From the NCBI GenBank assembly GCA_026770585.1, contig MU646796.1:105812-119364 (forward strand): DNA of 13,553 nucleotides. The letters run 5' to 3'. The notes under the pieces were generated by a model. It did no database searches. It saw only the letters and a program-made list of their open reading frames with translations, and was not told the origin of the DNA. The position numbers were made by a program, and so were the translations under genes. Source of the DNA: Baffinella frigidus. Its lineage: Eukaryota; Cryptophyceae; Cryptomonadales; Baffinellaceae. This document shows positions 1-6,440 of this stretch, piece after piece. How positions within the stretch are numbered: the stretch's first letter is position 1; each line of letters starts with the position of its first letter.

Positions 1-530
1 CCCTCTCTCTCTCCCCTCTACCCTCTACCCTCCACCCGGTTAACGGTGTACGGTGTACGGTTCAGGGGGTTTGTTAAGGGTTTGGGAACGCGGAAATCAC
101 AGAAGGGCGTGGAGGACGCGCTCCCCCCGAACCTCCTGCCCCCCCCTGATCCTCAAGGTTTAGAGTTTCAGGATTTGACTGAAATGTCAACAGTGGCCGG
201 AATTGGAGCCCGTGTTGATAATTTCATATCGGTGGGTGGCCAACAGTTGCGGAACGTTAGAGCTCTAACGTTGGAACGTTCCAAGGATCGCATCGAGTGT
301 GCCCGATATCTCAAACCAATTTCAGTTGCGGAAACCACTCTGCCTAAGTCCTAACGAGAGCGCGCTCCCCCCTAACCCCGAACCTCCTCGCCCCCCCGTG
401 GGTACGTTCGGGTTTGGGGGTTCTAACGTTAGGGTGTGGGGTTTATTAGAGTTTGGGCTTTTCTGTCAGTCTTTCAGCCTGTCTGGTAACAACAATCAAG
501 GTCTTTGTCTGGAGCTGTCAAACCTATTCA
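1..530. other. C-rich low-complexity spacer, no recognisable gene
   Basis: A CT-rich start leads into a GGTGTAC tandem near 45-60 and mixed sequence. A block near 116-150 (gacgcgctccccccgaacct, then a C run) recurs in related form at 358-398. An open frame of 102 codons spans 46-354, but it has no motif I recognise and crosses the repeated C-rich block, so I do not call a gene. Confidence 0.5.
253..282. repeat. 20-base perfect palindrome plus 10-base palindrome
   Basis: AACGTTAGAGCTCTAACGTT at 253-272 is its own reverse complement and is followed at once by GGAACGTTCC (273-282), also self-complementary. The two share the AACGTT half-motif. They could be a protein-binding site or a cruciform-forming sequence; nothing nearby indicates a gene under control. 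Confidence 0.6.
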
Positions 531-662
531 ACCTTAACACCCTAAATCCTAAACCCTAAACACCAAACACCCAACACCAAAAACCAAAAACCAAACACTA
601 AAATTCACACCAAAAACTCCACACCTCGAACCCCAAACCGCAAACCGCAAACTTCAAACCCG
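531..662. repeat. Degenerate telomere-like heptamer array
   Basis: Starts with CCCTAAA-type units and passes into ACACCAA, AAACCAA and CCGCAAA variants. It reads as decayed interstitial telomere repeat, C-rich strand on +. No open frame of interest. Confidence 0.7.
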
Positions 663-743
663 AAGCAGGGTACGGTGGTGCAGCTCTCGCGACTTCAGAG
701 ACTCTCAAAACCCTTGCCCTTCAAGGTTACACCCCCCCCTAAC

Positions 744-860
744 CCCATAACCCATAACCCATAACCCATAACCCATAACCCATAACCCATAACCCATAAC
801 CCAAAACCCAAAACCCTGAACCCTGAACCCGAAACCCGAAACCCGAAACCCTAAACCCTA
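744..860. repeat. In-register blocks of telomere-variant heptamers
   Basis: The tract runs, without any shift in the 7-base register, through 8 CCCATAA (744-799), 2 CCCAAAA (800-813), 2 CCCTGAA (814-827), 3 CCCGAAA (828-848) and CCCTAAA (849 on). Each variant is homogenised within its block. This fits an interstitial telomere tract that acquired variants and spread them by slippage or unequal exchange. Confidence 0.9.
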
Positions 861-1058
861 GGCCTTCAACGCGCTCCCTGATGATCACCCTTGCCCACCC
901 AGGCTCTCTCTCTCGAACCCTCTCGAACCCTTTGCCCTACAATGCCCTACAATGACACCCCCCCCCCCTCCCCCCAATGGCCTCCATCATTACCTCCCGT
1001 GCACACCCACAGAGGGGACTACGACGGGGCGGTTCACGAGACTTGTTCTCTTGAACCA
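861..1058. other. C-rich spacer with a ~29-base repeat shared with 1367-1395
   Basis: Contains CTCTCT and poly-C runs and the segment 981-1009 (cctccatcattacctcccgt and onward), which matches 1367-1395 with few changes and more weakly 1448-1468. No coding evidence. Confidence 0.5.
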
Positions 1059-1145
1059 GATTCGTAGGAACCCCCTATGTCCCTGTGGAATTACCCCGTA
1101 CGGCATAAGGACGATCAAATCCCAATGTCGTAGCCCGCTGTGTGG
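1059..1145 (+). mobile_element. Family A inverted-repeat element, truncated and diverged
   Basis: Carries the family A inner segment (CGTAGGAACCCCCTATGTCCCT) and ends in the family A terminus, TAGCCCGCTGTGTGG at 1131-1145. The outer left half is missing and the core palindrome is badly eroded, making this the most decayed copy in the window. Strand is by the shared core orientation. Confidence 0.6.
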
Positions 1146-1194
1146 CCAGGCCCTCGACCCTCTCCAAACCCGTGCCCTACAAGCCCCCCCCCTC

Positions 1195-1356
1195 CCACAC
1201 AGCGGATTTCGAACGGAGTTCGAATAACCCATAAGCGATACGACATACGATCCTACTGTAGGCAATAGCGTAGGGACATAGGGGGGTTCCTACGGATAAG
1301 GTAACGGGAAATGCCTTAGATGCGGCGATATTGTGCCTTGGTAGCCCGGTGGGTGG
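1195..1356 (-). mobile_element. Family A MITE-like element, near full length
   Basis: Left end CCACACAGCGGATTTCGAA; right end CCTTGGTAGCCCGGTGGGTGG, the eroded inverted counterpart. Inside are CCTACTGTAGG and the inner inverted pair GTAGGGACATAGGGG...TCCTACGG. At about 162 bp it matches the copies at 7150-7310 and 8197-8358. No open frame could encode a transposase, so it is non-autonomous. Confidence 0.8.
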
Positions 1357-1366
1357 TCCCTGCCTG

Positions 1367-1470
1367 CCTCCCTCATCACCTCCCTTGCACACTCACCCCA
1401 TCGACCCCCTCGACATTCTTGCACTTCAAGCCCCCCTTCTCGCCCTCGTTACCTCCCTCGCACACCCAAG
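1367..1470. other. C-rich spacer with short dispersed repeats
   Basis: Holds the second copy of the ~29-base repeat seen at 981-1009 and a third partial one at 1448-1468. The sequence is rich in CCCTC and CCTCG. No gene evidence. Confidence 0.4.
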
Positions 1471-1538
1471 CTGTCAACTTGAGAAGTGTCTGTCAACTTC
1501 AGAATGGTCTGGCAGCTTGAGAAGAGTCTGTCAACCCG
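1471..1538. repeat. 19-bp minisatellite, 3.5 units
   Basis: Units are CTGTCAACTTGAGAAGTGT (1471-1489), CTGTCAACTTCAGAATGGT (1490-1508), CTGGCAGCTTGAGAAGAGT (1509-1527) and a partial unit starting CTGTCAAC at 1528. Nineteen bases is not a multiple of three, so this is not a conserved peptide repeat. Confidence 0.85.
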
Positions 1539-1555
1539 ACCGAGGCAGAGCCATA

Positions 1556-1785
1556 CATCGGGATACCAAGGCATTTTCGGCCCAAATCGGGCCACCTTTC
1601 CGTTACTTTATCCGTAGGAACCCCCCCTATGTCCCTACGGGTTGCCTACCGTAGGGTCGTAGGTCTTATCGCTTAAGGGTTATTCGAAATCCACCCCTCC
1701 TCTGCCCCAACGGGTTGCCTACCGTAGGGTCGTATGTCTTATCGCTTAAGGGTTATTCGAAATCCCTTGGAAGTCCGCTGTGTGG
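1556..1785 (+). mobile_element. Family A element with a 55-bp internal duplication
   Basis: Left terminus is eroded (GGGATACCAAGGCATTTTCGG); right terminus is intact (CCTTGGAAGTCCGCTGTGTGG, ending 1785). Segment 1638-1692 is repeated at 1711-1765 with one visible mismatch, separated by an unrelated 18-base CT-rich spacer. Without the duplication the element would be about 157 bp, normal for the family. It has the inner hairpin GGCCCAAATCGGGCC, shared with the copy at 3606-3759. Confidence 0.85.
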
Positions 1786-1840
1786 CAGGCCTCATTTCCT
1801 ACACAACTAACGCCTCTCATCCTGCAACGGAGTTCTAACC

Positions 1841-2075
1841 CCCTACACCTTCAACCCTACACCTTCAACCCTACACCTTCAACCCTACACCTTCAACCCT
1901 GAATCCTAAACCCTCAACCCTGATCCCCAAAACTCAATCGATGAAATCCCAAACTCCAAACCCCAAACTCGAAACTCTAAACTCTAAACCCCAAACCCCA
2001 ACCCCCAAACCCCAAACCCCAAACCCCAATCCCCAAACCCTAAACCACAAACCATAAACCACAAACCCCAAAACA
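1841..2075. repeat. Heptamer arrays: CCCTACA/CCTTCAA dimers then CCCCAAA
   Basis: 1841-1896 is four copies of the 14-base dimer CCCTACACCTTCAA, i.e. two alternating heptamer variants. After CCCTAAA, CCCTCAA and CTCTAAA units it becomes a CCCCAAA-rich array near 1983-2040. This is telomere-derived satellite, C-rich on +. Confidence 0.85.
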
Positions 2076-2561
2076 GATAAACCGCATCAAGCTCGAAGAC
2101 GTTCCGTCCAGCAATCTCGAGTGAGTGCCTTTTGCCTTTAGGTCTTTTGGGTTATAATATTGCCCAACATAGCCCAACGACACGCCCTTCCGAAGAAAGG
2201 ATCTGCAGAAAAAGCTTTTGCTTTGGAATCGCGTTGTCAATCTTTGTCCATTTTGCTTTCGGATCGCATGTGCAATACAAAGCACCAACGGTGCTTTGGT
2301 GCGTGGGTGTTCGGTGCGTTGGTGCTTTGGTGCGTTGGTGCTCTGTGTTACACTCACGTGGAAGGCCGCGGCCACCGCCCTCTTGAGGGGATGGGAACAA
2401 TCTCCGGATGCGCTCCTCGGCCCCACCCACTCGGGTCCGGTCGTCGCTCGACAGGGGGGGTTGGCGCACCAAACCACATCCCCATAAGTAGACGAATCTG
2501 CACCAGACCCCCCTCCCCTGTAGAGCGACGACGCCTTCGATAGGCGTGTTGGTGTGGAGTC
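2076..2561. other. Mixed-composition spacer, no recognisable gene
   Basis: The stretch is less repetitive than its neighbours. Long open frames occur on both strands over the same bases (a 183-codon frame on the minus strand, 2040-2591), which argues against simple coding. The minus frame runs through the 16-base minisatellite at 2290-2343 and ends in heptamer repeats. I cannot assign a product. The segment 2480-2501 (cccataagtagacgaatctg) recurs at 2968-2988. Confidence 0.4.
2290..2343. repeat. 16-bp minisatellite, about 3.4 units
   Basis: Units GGTGCTTTGGTGCGTG (2290-2305), GGTGTTCGGTGCGTT (2306-2320), GGTGCTTTGGTGCGTT (2321-2336) and a partial copy. Purine/T-rich on +, unlike the C-rich arrays around it. 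Confidence 0.85.
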
Positions 2562-2719
2562 CTTGGTCGCATAGCGAGGGGGCAGACGCATCTTTTTAAT
2601 TCGGGTACGAATTCAACATTTAGTACGAGTCGTGTCCAACTTATGGGGGCTAGACTTCCCATTTGAAAGGTTGGTCAGAAATTACCCGATGCGTTTGCCC
2701 CCTCGCTATCCGAGCCAAG
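2562..2719. mobile_element. MITE-like element with ~31-bp terminal inverted repeats
   Basis: Left arm 2562-2592 begins CTTGGTCGCATAGCGAGGGG; right arm 2688-2719 ends CCCCTCGCTATCCGAGCCAAG. The arms pair with a few mismatches and one gap. Total about 158 bp with an AT-richer centre and no open frame. A related 15-18 base motif (GAGCGACG..CGCCTTC) flanks it at 2521-2537 and 2719-2734. No clear target-site duplication. Single copy here; unrelated to families A-C by terminus. Confidence 0.75.
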
Positions 2720-2772
2720 AGAGCGACGCGCCTTCTTGTTGCTATATCGAGTTACGTTTACACGAGTGCCAC

Positions 2773-2930
2773 CTCAACCCTAAACCCTAAACCCTAAACC
2801 CTAAACCCTAAACCCTAAACCCTAAACCCTCAACCCTAAACCCTAAACCCTAGACCCTAGACCCTAAACAATGAACACTAAACACTAAACACTAAACCTT
2901 AAACCCTAACCCCTAAACCCTTCACCAGCT
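2773..2930. repeat. CCCTAAA telomere-type array with variant tail
   Basis: About ten consecutive CCCTAAA units, then CCCTCAA, CCCTAGA and CACTAAA variants to about 2925. This is canonical plant-type telomere sequence in an internal position, C-rich on +. Confidence 0.92.
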
Positions 2931-3051
2931 TGAGAGCGTTGAGTGCCTCCCCTTAAGTGGACACATTCCCATAAGTAGACGAATCTGCATAATTGGATAA
3001 ATCTCCATAAGTACAAAAATCTCCGTGTAGAGGAATGTCCATGGCTTGTCA
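2931..3051. repeat. Spacer with short CATAAGTAGA-type repeats
   Basis: Holds ccataagtagacgaatctgc at about 2969-2988 (also at 2481-2500) and a shortened relative, ccataagtacaaaaatctcc, at about 3005-3024. Otherwise unremarkable. Confidence 0.55.
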
Positions 3052-3169
3052 TTTCCGGTTACCTTGTCCGTAGGACCCCCCCCTATGTCCCTACGGATTG
3101 CCTACCGTAGGGTCGTATGTCCTATCACTTAAGGGTTATTCAGAATCCCTTCGAAGTCCGCTGTGTGGG
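3052..3169 (+). mobile_element. Family A element, left end truncated
   Basis: Begins within the family at TTTCCGGTTACCTTGTCCGTAGG and runs through CCTACCGTAGGG to an intact right end, CGAAGTCCGCTGTGTGG. The terminus is followed after one extra G by TA, the dinucleotide seen next to other A copies. The left terminus is absent. Confidence 0.8.
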
Positions 3170-3170
3170 T

Positions 3171-3253
3171 ACCTCGCTCAGAAGAACACGCCTCCTCCTG
3201 AGACCCTACAGTAGGCCTATGCCTAGGGCCCCTTGGTGGTCCTAGGGGGGGCG
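3171..3253 (-). mobile_element. Family B element, right end missing
   Basis: Starts TACCTCGCTCAGAAGAACACG and contains the B core CCCTACAGTAGGCCTATGCC and GGTGGTCCTAGGGGG. The expected right arm (TTCTTATGAGCGAGGTACC) is absent; instead the G run ends in GCGCTGTGTGG, which resembles a family A terminus. It abuts the A copy at 3052-3169, so the junction may be a nested or rearranged A/B composite. Confidence 0.7.
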
Positions 3254-3330
3254 CTGTGTGGAAGTACACGAATCCGCCATGACCCTGTACACCCTGCCAA
3301 CATAACGCTGCAGTCGGGAAACCGTCCTTC

Positions 3331-3470
3331 AAATCCCAAAACCCAAAACCCAAATCACAAACCACAAGCCACAAACCACAAGCCACAAACCACAAACCAC
3401 AAACTACAAAACCCAAAACCCCAAACCCCCAACACACAACCCAAAACCCAAAACCCAGAACCCAAAAGCC
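3331..3470. repeat. Heptamer-like array of CCACAAA, CCACAAG, CCCAAAA
   Basis: Alternating CCACAAG and CCACAAA units followed by CCCAAAA variants. Read on the minus strand these give Gly/Phe/Trp/Val-rich open frames that are only repeat translation, not proteins. Confidence 0.85.
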
Positions 3471-3480
3471 AACCACCCTG

Positions 3481-3594
3481 GTGTCCCGCAGGAAAGTTCG
3501 AGTGGCGGAGCGGGAGGCATTGACGGCGAGGGGGGAACTTCAAAGGGAGTGGTCCTCCCACAAGTTCCCGGCCAAGGGTGCCTGGCGCAACCCA
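3481..3594 (+). pseudogene. Coding-like segment ending in the HKF..K.AWRNP motif
   Basis: The + frame reads KVRVAEREALTARGELQ then REWSSHKFPAKGAWRNP. A CAG at 3489-3491 after a CCCTGGTGTCC stretch could be a 3' splice site just before the segment. The last 17 residues match 3769-3822 (EWLKHKFAVKSAWRNP) with both Trp, the HKF and AWRNP kept. A family A element starts 12 bases after the match ends. Product not recognised. It may be one of two duplicated exons of a decayed gene; no complete frame or start is defined. Confidence 0.4.
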
Positions 3595-3605
3595 TTGGTA
3601 CCACC

Positions 3606-3759
3606 CACACACCGCACTTCCAAGGCATTTCGAATAACCCGTAAGCGATATACGACCCTACGGTAGGCAACCCGTAGGGACATGGGGGGGTCCCTACGGA
3701 TAAGGTAACGGAAAGACGGCCCGATTTGGGCCGGAAATCCCTTGGTAGCCCGCTGTGTG
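3606..3759 (-). mobile_element. Family A element, full length, between two coding-like repeats
   Basis: Left end CACACACCGCACTTCCAAGG; right end CCTTGGTAGCCCGCTGTGTG. Contains CCTACGGTAGG and the inner hairpin GGCCCGATTTGGGCC, as in 1556-1785. About 154 bp. The bases just left include TACCAC, giving a plausible TA target with small indels; the right flank is a G run, so the target duplication cannot be confirmed. Confidence 0.85.
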
Positions 3760-3768
3760 TGGGGGGGG

Positions 3769-3845
3769 CAGAAGGAGTGGTTGAAGCACAAGTTCGCCGT
3801 CAAGAGCGCCTGGCGTAACCCACCACGCAAGAGTCTTGGAAGGGG
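3769..3845 (+). pseudogene. Second HKF..K.AWRNP coding-like segment
   Basis: Directly after GGGGGGGGCAG the frame reads KEWLKHKFAVKSAWRNP then PRKSLGRG. It matches 3544-3594, with replacements SS to LK, PA to AV and G to S. Codons for the conserved Trp, Lys, Phe and Asn are unchanged. The frame stays open to about 3889 but beyond Arg/Gly-rich residues nothing is recognisable. Product unknown; likely a duplicated exon or gene fragment. Confidence 0.4.
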
Positions 3846-3892
3846 TTGCCAAAAGTCAATTTTCCCTCAAGGCAGTGGGTTTCAAAAGTTGT

Positions 3893-3914
3893 AAACCCTA
3901 TCCTGATAGGGTTT
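3893..3914. repeat. Short hairpin made of CCCTA-related arms
   Basis: AAACCCTATC at 3893-3902 pairs with GATAGGGTTT at 3905-3914 across a 2-base gap (in practice a 4-base loop). The arms resemble telomere heptamers in opposite orientation. Not followed by a T run in a way that would suggest a bacterial terminator. Confidence 0.5.
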
Positions 3915-3936
3915 AAAAAATTGAACCTCCACCTGC

Positions 3937-3988
3937 AATCTGGCGTGGCAATCTGGCGTGGCAATCTGGCGTGGCAATCTGGCGTGGC
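3937..3988. repeat. 13-bp perfect tandem repeat, 4 units
   Basis: AATCTGGCGTGGC occurs four times without change (3937-3949, 3950-3962, 3963-3975, 3976-3988). Perfect identity indicates recent expansion by slippage. Confidence 0.95.
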
Positions 3989-4028
3989 AGCGGTACCACT
4001 TGACAGCGGGGAAAAGGCCAAGGCACCA

Positions 4029-4042
4029 GGCTTCTAGAAGCC
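4029..4042. repeat. 14-base perfect palindrome
   Basis: GGCTTCTAGAAGCC is self-complementary. The centre TTCTAGAA has the head-to-head TTC/GAA geometry also present in the array at 12390-12432. Confidence 0.6.
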
Positions 4043-4085
4043 GTCGGAATAGAATACCGGCATTCCCTGCGTATGCCCACCCTCA

Positions 4086-4198
4086 CAGTGGACTACCGAC
4101 CTTTCATCAAAAGTCAACTTAACCTGTGGGCAGTTGACTTGAAGGATTTTCTAATGCAAATTTGGTCACGTTACCGCTAAAGCTAGGGGTCCCGAAAA
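4086..4198 (+). repeat. Dispersed ~110-bp repeat, copy 1
   Basis: The reverse complement occurs at 5353-5462 at roughly 85-90% identity by eye. The + frame reads VDYRPFIKSQLNLWAVDLKD; the minus frame of copy 2 reads VDYGPFIKSQLTLWPLNFKD. The similarity could mean an old coding exon or simply a dispersed element. The copies end sharply on both sides. No terminal inverted repeats seen. Confidence 0.75.
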
Positions 4199-4470
4199 GT
4201 TGACGATGGTGGTCCTAAGTCATCACCAAAACAAAAGTTGACGATAATGGCCCATTTTGGCAGACGCAAAAGCCGAACGACAACTGAATATTGCCCAAGG
4301 TTGACGATGATGGTCCTAAGTCATCATCAACAATCCAAAAGTTGAAGCCGGCGGTCCACTTTTCTGCAGCGTCGGCAGACGATGCTGGTCCAACATCATC
4401 TTTTCGCCACAAGTTGACGATACTGGCCCACTATGGCAGACACTTTAGCCGAAACCGTCCGAAAAGTTGA
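4199..4470 (+). pseudogene. Decayed tandem protein repeat DD.GP.SS..KLTI.AH.GR
   Basis: Three + strand copies align as peptides: VDDGGPKSSPKQKLTIMAH (from 4199), VDDDGPKSSSTIQKLKPA (from 4300) and ADDAGPTSSFRHKLTILAH (from 4375). The first and third continue FGRRKSR and YGRHFSR. Substitutions are conservative (M/L, F/Y, K/R, Q/H). Copies 2 and 3 share a frame; copy 1 is shifted by 2 bases and a stop follows copy 3, so the array is broken. No known domain recognised. A non-coding satellite based on TTGACGAT is the alternative. Confidence 0.4.
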
Positions 4471-4838
4471 CGAGATGCGTGCACGTTGGCAGACCCTGGC
4501 GGCAGCGTCGGCCCACGCCAGGGCGCCCTGGCCAGCCAAGAAGGATCCCAAGCACGGGAGAGGCCACTTTGCCGCCCTCGCTCAACAGGTTGCGAGCCTC
4601 CCCGAAATACATTTTATTTTGCATTTCATTTCGTCCATCTACAGGATTGCCAGTGCAAAATCAGGTATTGTAAACGTGAGTAAAAGTGATGGACGCCCAG
4701 AAGTGGCTCCAGAGGCCCGCCCAGGGGGGGGCGAAAAACGGGAGAGGCCTCTCCCGTTCTTCGCCGCCCGCGCTCACCAGGCTTCGCCGCCCGCGCTCAC
4801 CAGGTTTCGTGCGTGGATAGATCCTGCCTATTTCACGG
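4433..4838 (+). other. Unrecognised open stretch with a 23-bp duplication
   Basis: An open frame of 160 codons runs 4433-4915. Its first ~25 residues are plausible (MADTLAETVRKVDEMRARWQ), but the ATG lies inside the TTGACGAT repeat array, the frame crosses a 23-base perfect duplication (4760-4782 and 4783-4805, not a multiple of three) and it ends inside a dispersed element. I do not call it a gene. ACGGGAGAGGCC and similar motifs recur at 4553 and 4738. Confidence 0.35.
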
Positions 4839-4977
4839 CCACTCAGCAGCGACCCAAGACATTTCCCCCCGCATTCTCGGGGGAAATTCTGGTTGGAATT
4901 CATCGCAATGGATAAGATTCTAGTACAAATCGTTTGGATAGACTGCATCCGTGAAGACCTCGGTGGCTTCTAAGTGG
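4839..4977 (+). mobile_element. Dispersed ~139-bp element G, copy 1
   Basis: Matches 9012-9152 over nearly its whole length, including ATTCTAGTACAAAT and CTGCATCCGTGAAGACCTCG. Ends CCACTCAGCAGC and GCTTCTAAGTGG form about a 12-base imperfect terminal inverted repeat. Flanked on both sides by the short repeat GGATAGATCCTG / GTAGATCCTATTTCG (4815, 4978, 4998). No open frame; probably a MITE. Confidence 0.7.
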
Positions 4978-5157
4978 TAGATCCTATTTCGCCCCTGGAT
5001 AGATCCTGTTTCGCGTCCCTCCAAAGGATTTCGGCGTCCCAAAAAATCCTCGAGATGGAAATCCTTTAGACGCCATGGAGTAAAATTCCTGTTTGGAAAT
5101 CCTTGAGATGGAGGTTTTGAAGGGGGGGGGGGGGTTAAATCAAATCATTTGCGTTGA
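4978..5157. other. Spacer with short direct repeats and a G run
   Basis: Contains TAGATCCT.TTTCG repeats, AAATCCTCGAGATGGA near 5046 repeated as AAATCCTTGAGATGGA near 5095, and a 13-15 base G run near 5120-5134. No gene evidence. Confidence 0.5.
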
Positions 5158-5352
5158 ATGAAAGTAAATGAAAAGGATTGGGTGGTTTGCAGTGTGTGGC
5201 GCGGCAGCGGGCGGCCGCGAACGACATGGAGGATCCGGCGGGGTGGGTTCCCGGGATCGACCGTATCAGGGAACGCCCTTTGCGCAGTGCTCCCCGCGCC
5301 AGCGCCCAGGTCTGCCCCTAGGCCTTACCCACACGGCGGGCTTCGAGGGTTT
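5158..5352 (+). other. GC-rich segment with internal duplications, no recognised gene
   Basis: An open frame runs 5158-5433 (91 codons) without recognisable motifs and overlaps the dispersed repeat at 5353. CTTTGCGCAGTGCTCCCCGC (about 5277-5296) recurs in near-identical form at 5817-5836, followed in both by CGCCCAGGTCT. The part 5320-5395 is related to 5552-5612. Confidence 0.4.
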
Positions 5353-5462
5353 CAGGACCCCTGGCTTGAGCGGCAACGTGACCAAATTTACCCGAGAAAA
5401 TCCTTAAAGTTAAGTGGCCACAGGGTCAGTTGACTTTTGATGAAAGGTCCGTAGTCCACCAT
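5353..5462 (-). repeat. Dispersed ~110-bp repeat, copy 2 (inverted)
   Basis: Reverse-complement counterpart of 4086-4198. Shared landmarks on the minus strand are GGACTACGGACCTTTCATCA, AAGGATTTTCT and AAATTTGGTCACGTTGCCGC. The pair forms a long-range inverted repeat about 1.2 kb apart. Confidence 0.75.
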
Positions 5463-5661
5463 GTGGACCGTACCCCCTACACCCTCAACGCTCGACAAGG
5501 GTCTGCCGGCAGCGAGTGACGACGAGGGTCTACCGGGGTGGAACAGCTGACCCACTCGGTGGGCTGCAAGGGTTTCGTTGACCCCGGATTCCGGGGTGTT
5601 ACGTGACCAATTACGCGACCAATTGGTGGGTACGCCGAGCATCTGTCGGGGAACAACCTCA
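5463..5661. other. Spacer containing a partial duplication of 5320-5395
   Basis: 5552-5612 (CCACTCGGTGGGCTGCAAGG, then TTTCGTTGACCCC and ACGTGACCAATTACG) parallels 5327-5393 (CACACGGCGGGCTTCGAGGG, then TTTCAGGACCCC and ACGTGACCAAATTTAC). GGGTCTNCCGG motifs repeat at 5499 and 5527. No gene evidence. Confidence 0.45.
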
Positions 5662-5810
5662 TCCGGGGACATGTTTGATTTAGAAGGAAATGGCCTATCA
5701 AACCGGATTCTGGCCCTAATTAAATTTACTGAGGGCCCGAATTAACCTTCGTCCAACTCCTATGAACAAGTAGGAAATCATTTTCTTTCAAAATTAAACA
5801 TGTCCCCGGA
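5662..5810. mobile_element. MITE-like element with ~30-bp terminal inverted repeats
   Basis: Left arm TCCGGGGACATGTTTGATTT (5662 on) pairs with right arm AAATTAAACATGTCCCCGGA (ending 5810); weaker pairing continues inward (AGAAGGAAATG against CATTTTCTTTC). Length 149 bp, AT-rich interior including AATTAAATTT. No open frame and no obvious target-site duplication. Single copy here. Confidence 0.75.
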
Positions 5811-5873
5811 ATAGACCTTTGCGCAGTGCATCCCGCGCCCAGGTCTACACCGTACCCCCTAAACTCGAAAGGT

Positions 5874-5958
5874 GGTATATGGTATATGGTATATGGTATA
5901 TACTTTATACTGTATGGTAGATAGCTTATAGTATATAGTATAGTATACAGTATATACC
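5874..5958. repeat. GGTATAT tandem and TATA-rich tract
   Basis: Four perfect GGTATAT heptamers (5874-5901) grade into mixed TATACTTTATACTGTATGGTA sequence. The tract is similar to the TATA-rich tracts between the exon-like repeats at 7310-8045. Confidence 0.85.
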
Positions 5959-6015
5959 GTTCTCCCGATCCAGGCCTGAGAATTCCAGGTCTACACCGTA
6001 CCCCTAAACCCGAAA

Positions 6016-6189
6016 GGTCTACACCGTAATCCCTAAAGCCAGGTATTTCGGTACGGTGTAAGGCCTTTCCCTAGGCCCTACACCGTACCCCCTACACCCT
6101 AAAGGTCTACTGTACCCCCTAAACCCAGGTATTTCGGTAGGGTTCAGGGCCTTTCCCTAGGCCCTCGACCGTACCCTCTACACCCTAAA
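6016..6189. repeat. ~87-bp tandem duplication
   Basis: Unit 1 (6016-6103) and unit 2 (6104-6189) both begin GGTCTAC, contain CCAGGTATTTCGGTA and GGCCTTTCCCTAGGCCCT and end TACACCCTAAA. GGTCTACACCGTACC also appears at 5853 and 5987, so this is the end of a longer degenerate array. Confidence 0.85.
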
Positions 6190-6440
6190 CCATCGACAAG
6201 GGTCTGCGGGGGTGGTCCCACCGCGCGCAGGCCCACCGGGCAGTCCACTAGCCCTTGGAAGTGGCTCAAACAGTCGTATGGAACATTTTCAGCATATATT
6301 GACAGAAACCCCAGATCTGGGGTGGCTGAGACAGAAGTTGACACATTTTGCACCAAAAATCAACCTTTGAAAAGCAGTTGCAGAGCACTATTTGAGCAAC
6401 TTGGGAGGCCTGGTGGGTGGACCCGATCTAGCGCGCAGCT
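6190..6440. other. Unique spacer with a 14-base palindrome
   Basis: CCCCAGATCTGGGG at 6309-6322 is a perfect palindrome. The surroundings (AAGTTGACACATTTTGCACC and onward) are less repetitive than elsewhere. A 70-codon minus frame here has no recognisable motif. No gene called. Confidence 0.45.

Noticed and set aside
744-860. Possible CRISPR array
   Set aside because: Heptamer repeats without unique spacers in a eukaryotic context; no cas genes.
2040-2591. 183-codon minus-strand frame
   Set aside because: It crosses a 16-base minisatellite, has competing long frames on both strands and ends in heptamer repeats; no motif recognised.
3129-3476. Minus-strand open frames rich in Gly, Phe, Trp and Val (also near 3355-3670, 11040-11411, 12122-12459)
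   Set aside because: They are translations of CCACAAA, CCCAAAA and CCCCAAA heptamer arrays and change composition exactly at array borders.
3893-3914. Bacterial-type terminator
   Set aside because: Short stem with a tiny loop, A-rich rather than T-rich after it, and no upstream gene; context is eukaryotic.
5158-5433. 91-codon frame as a gene
   Set aside because: Runs into a dispersed repeat, contains segments duplicated elsewhere in other frames, and has no recognisable motif.
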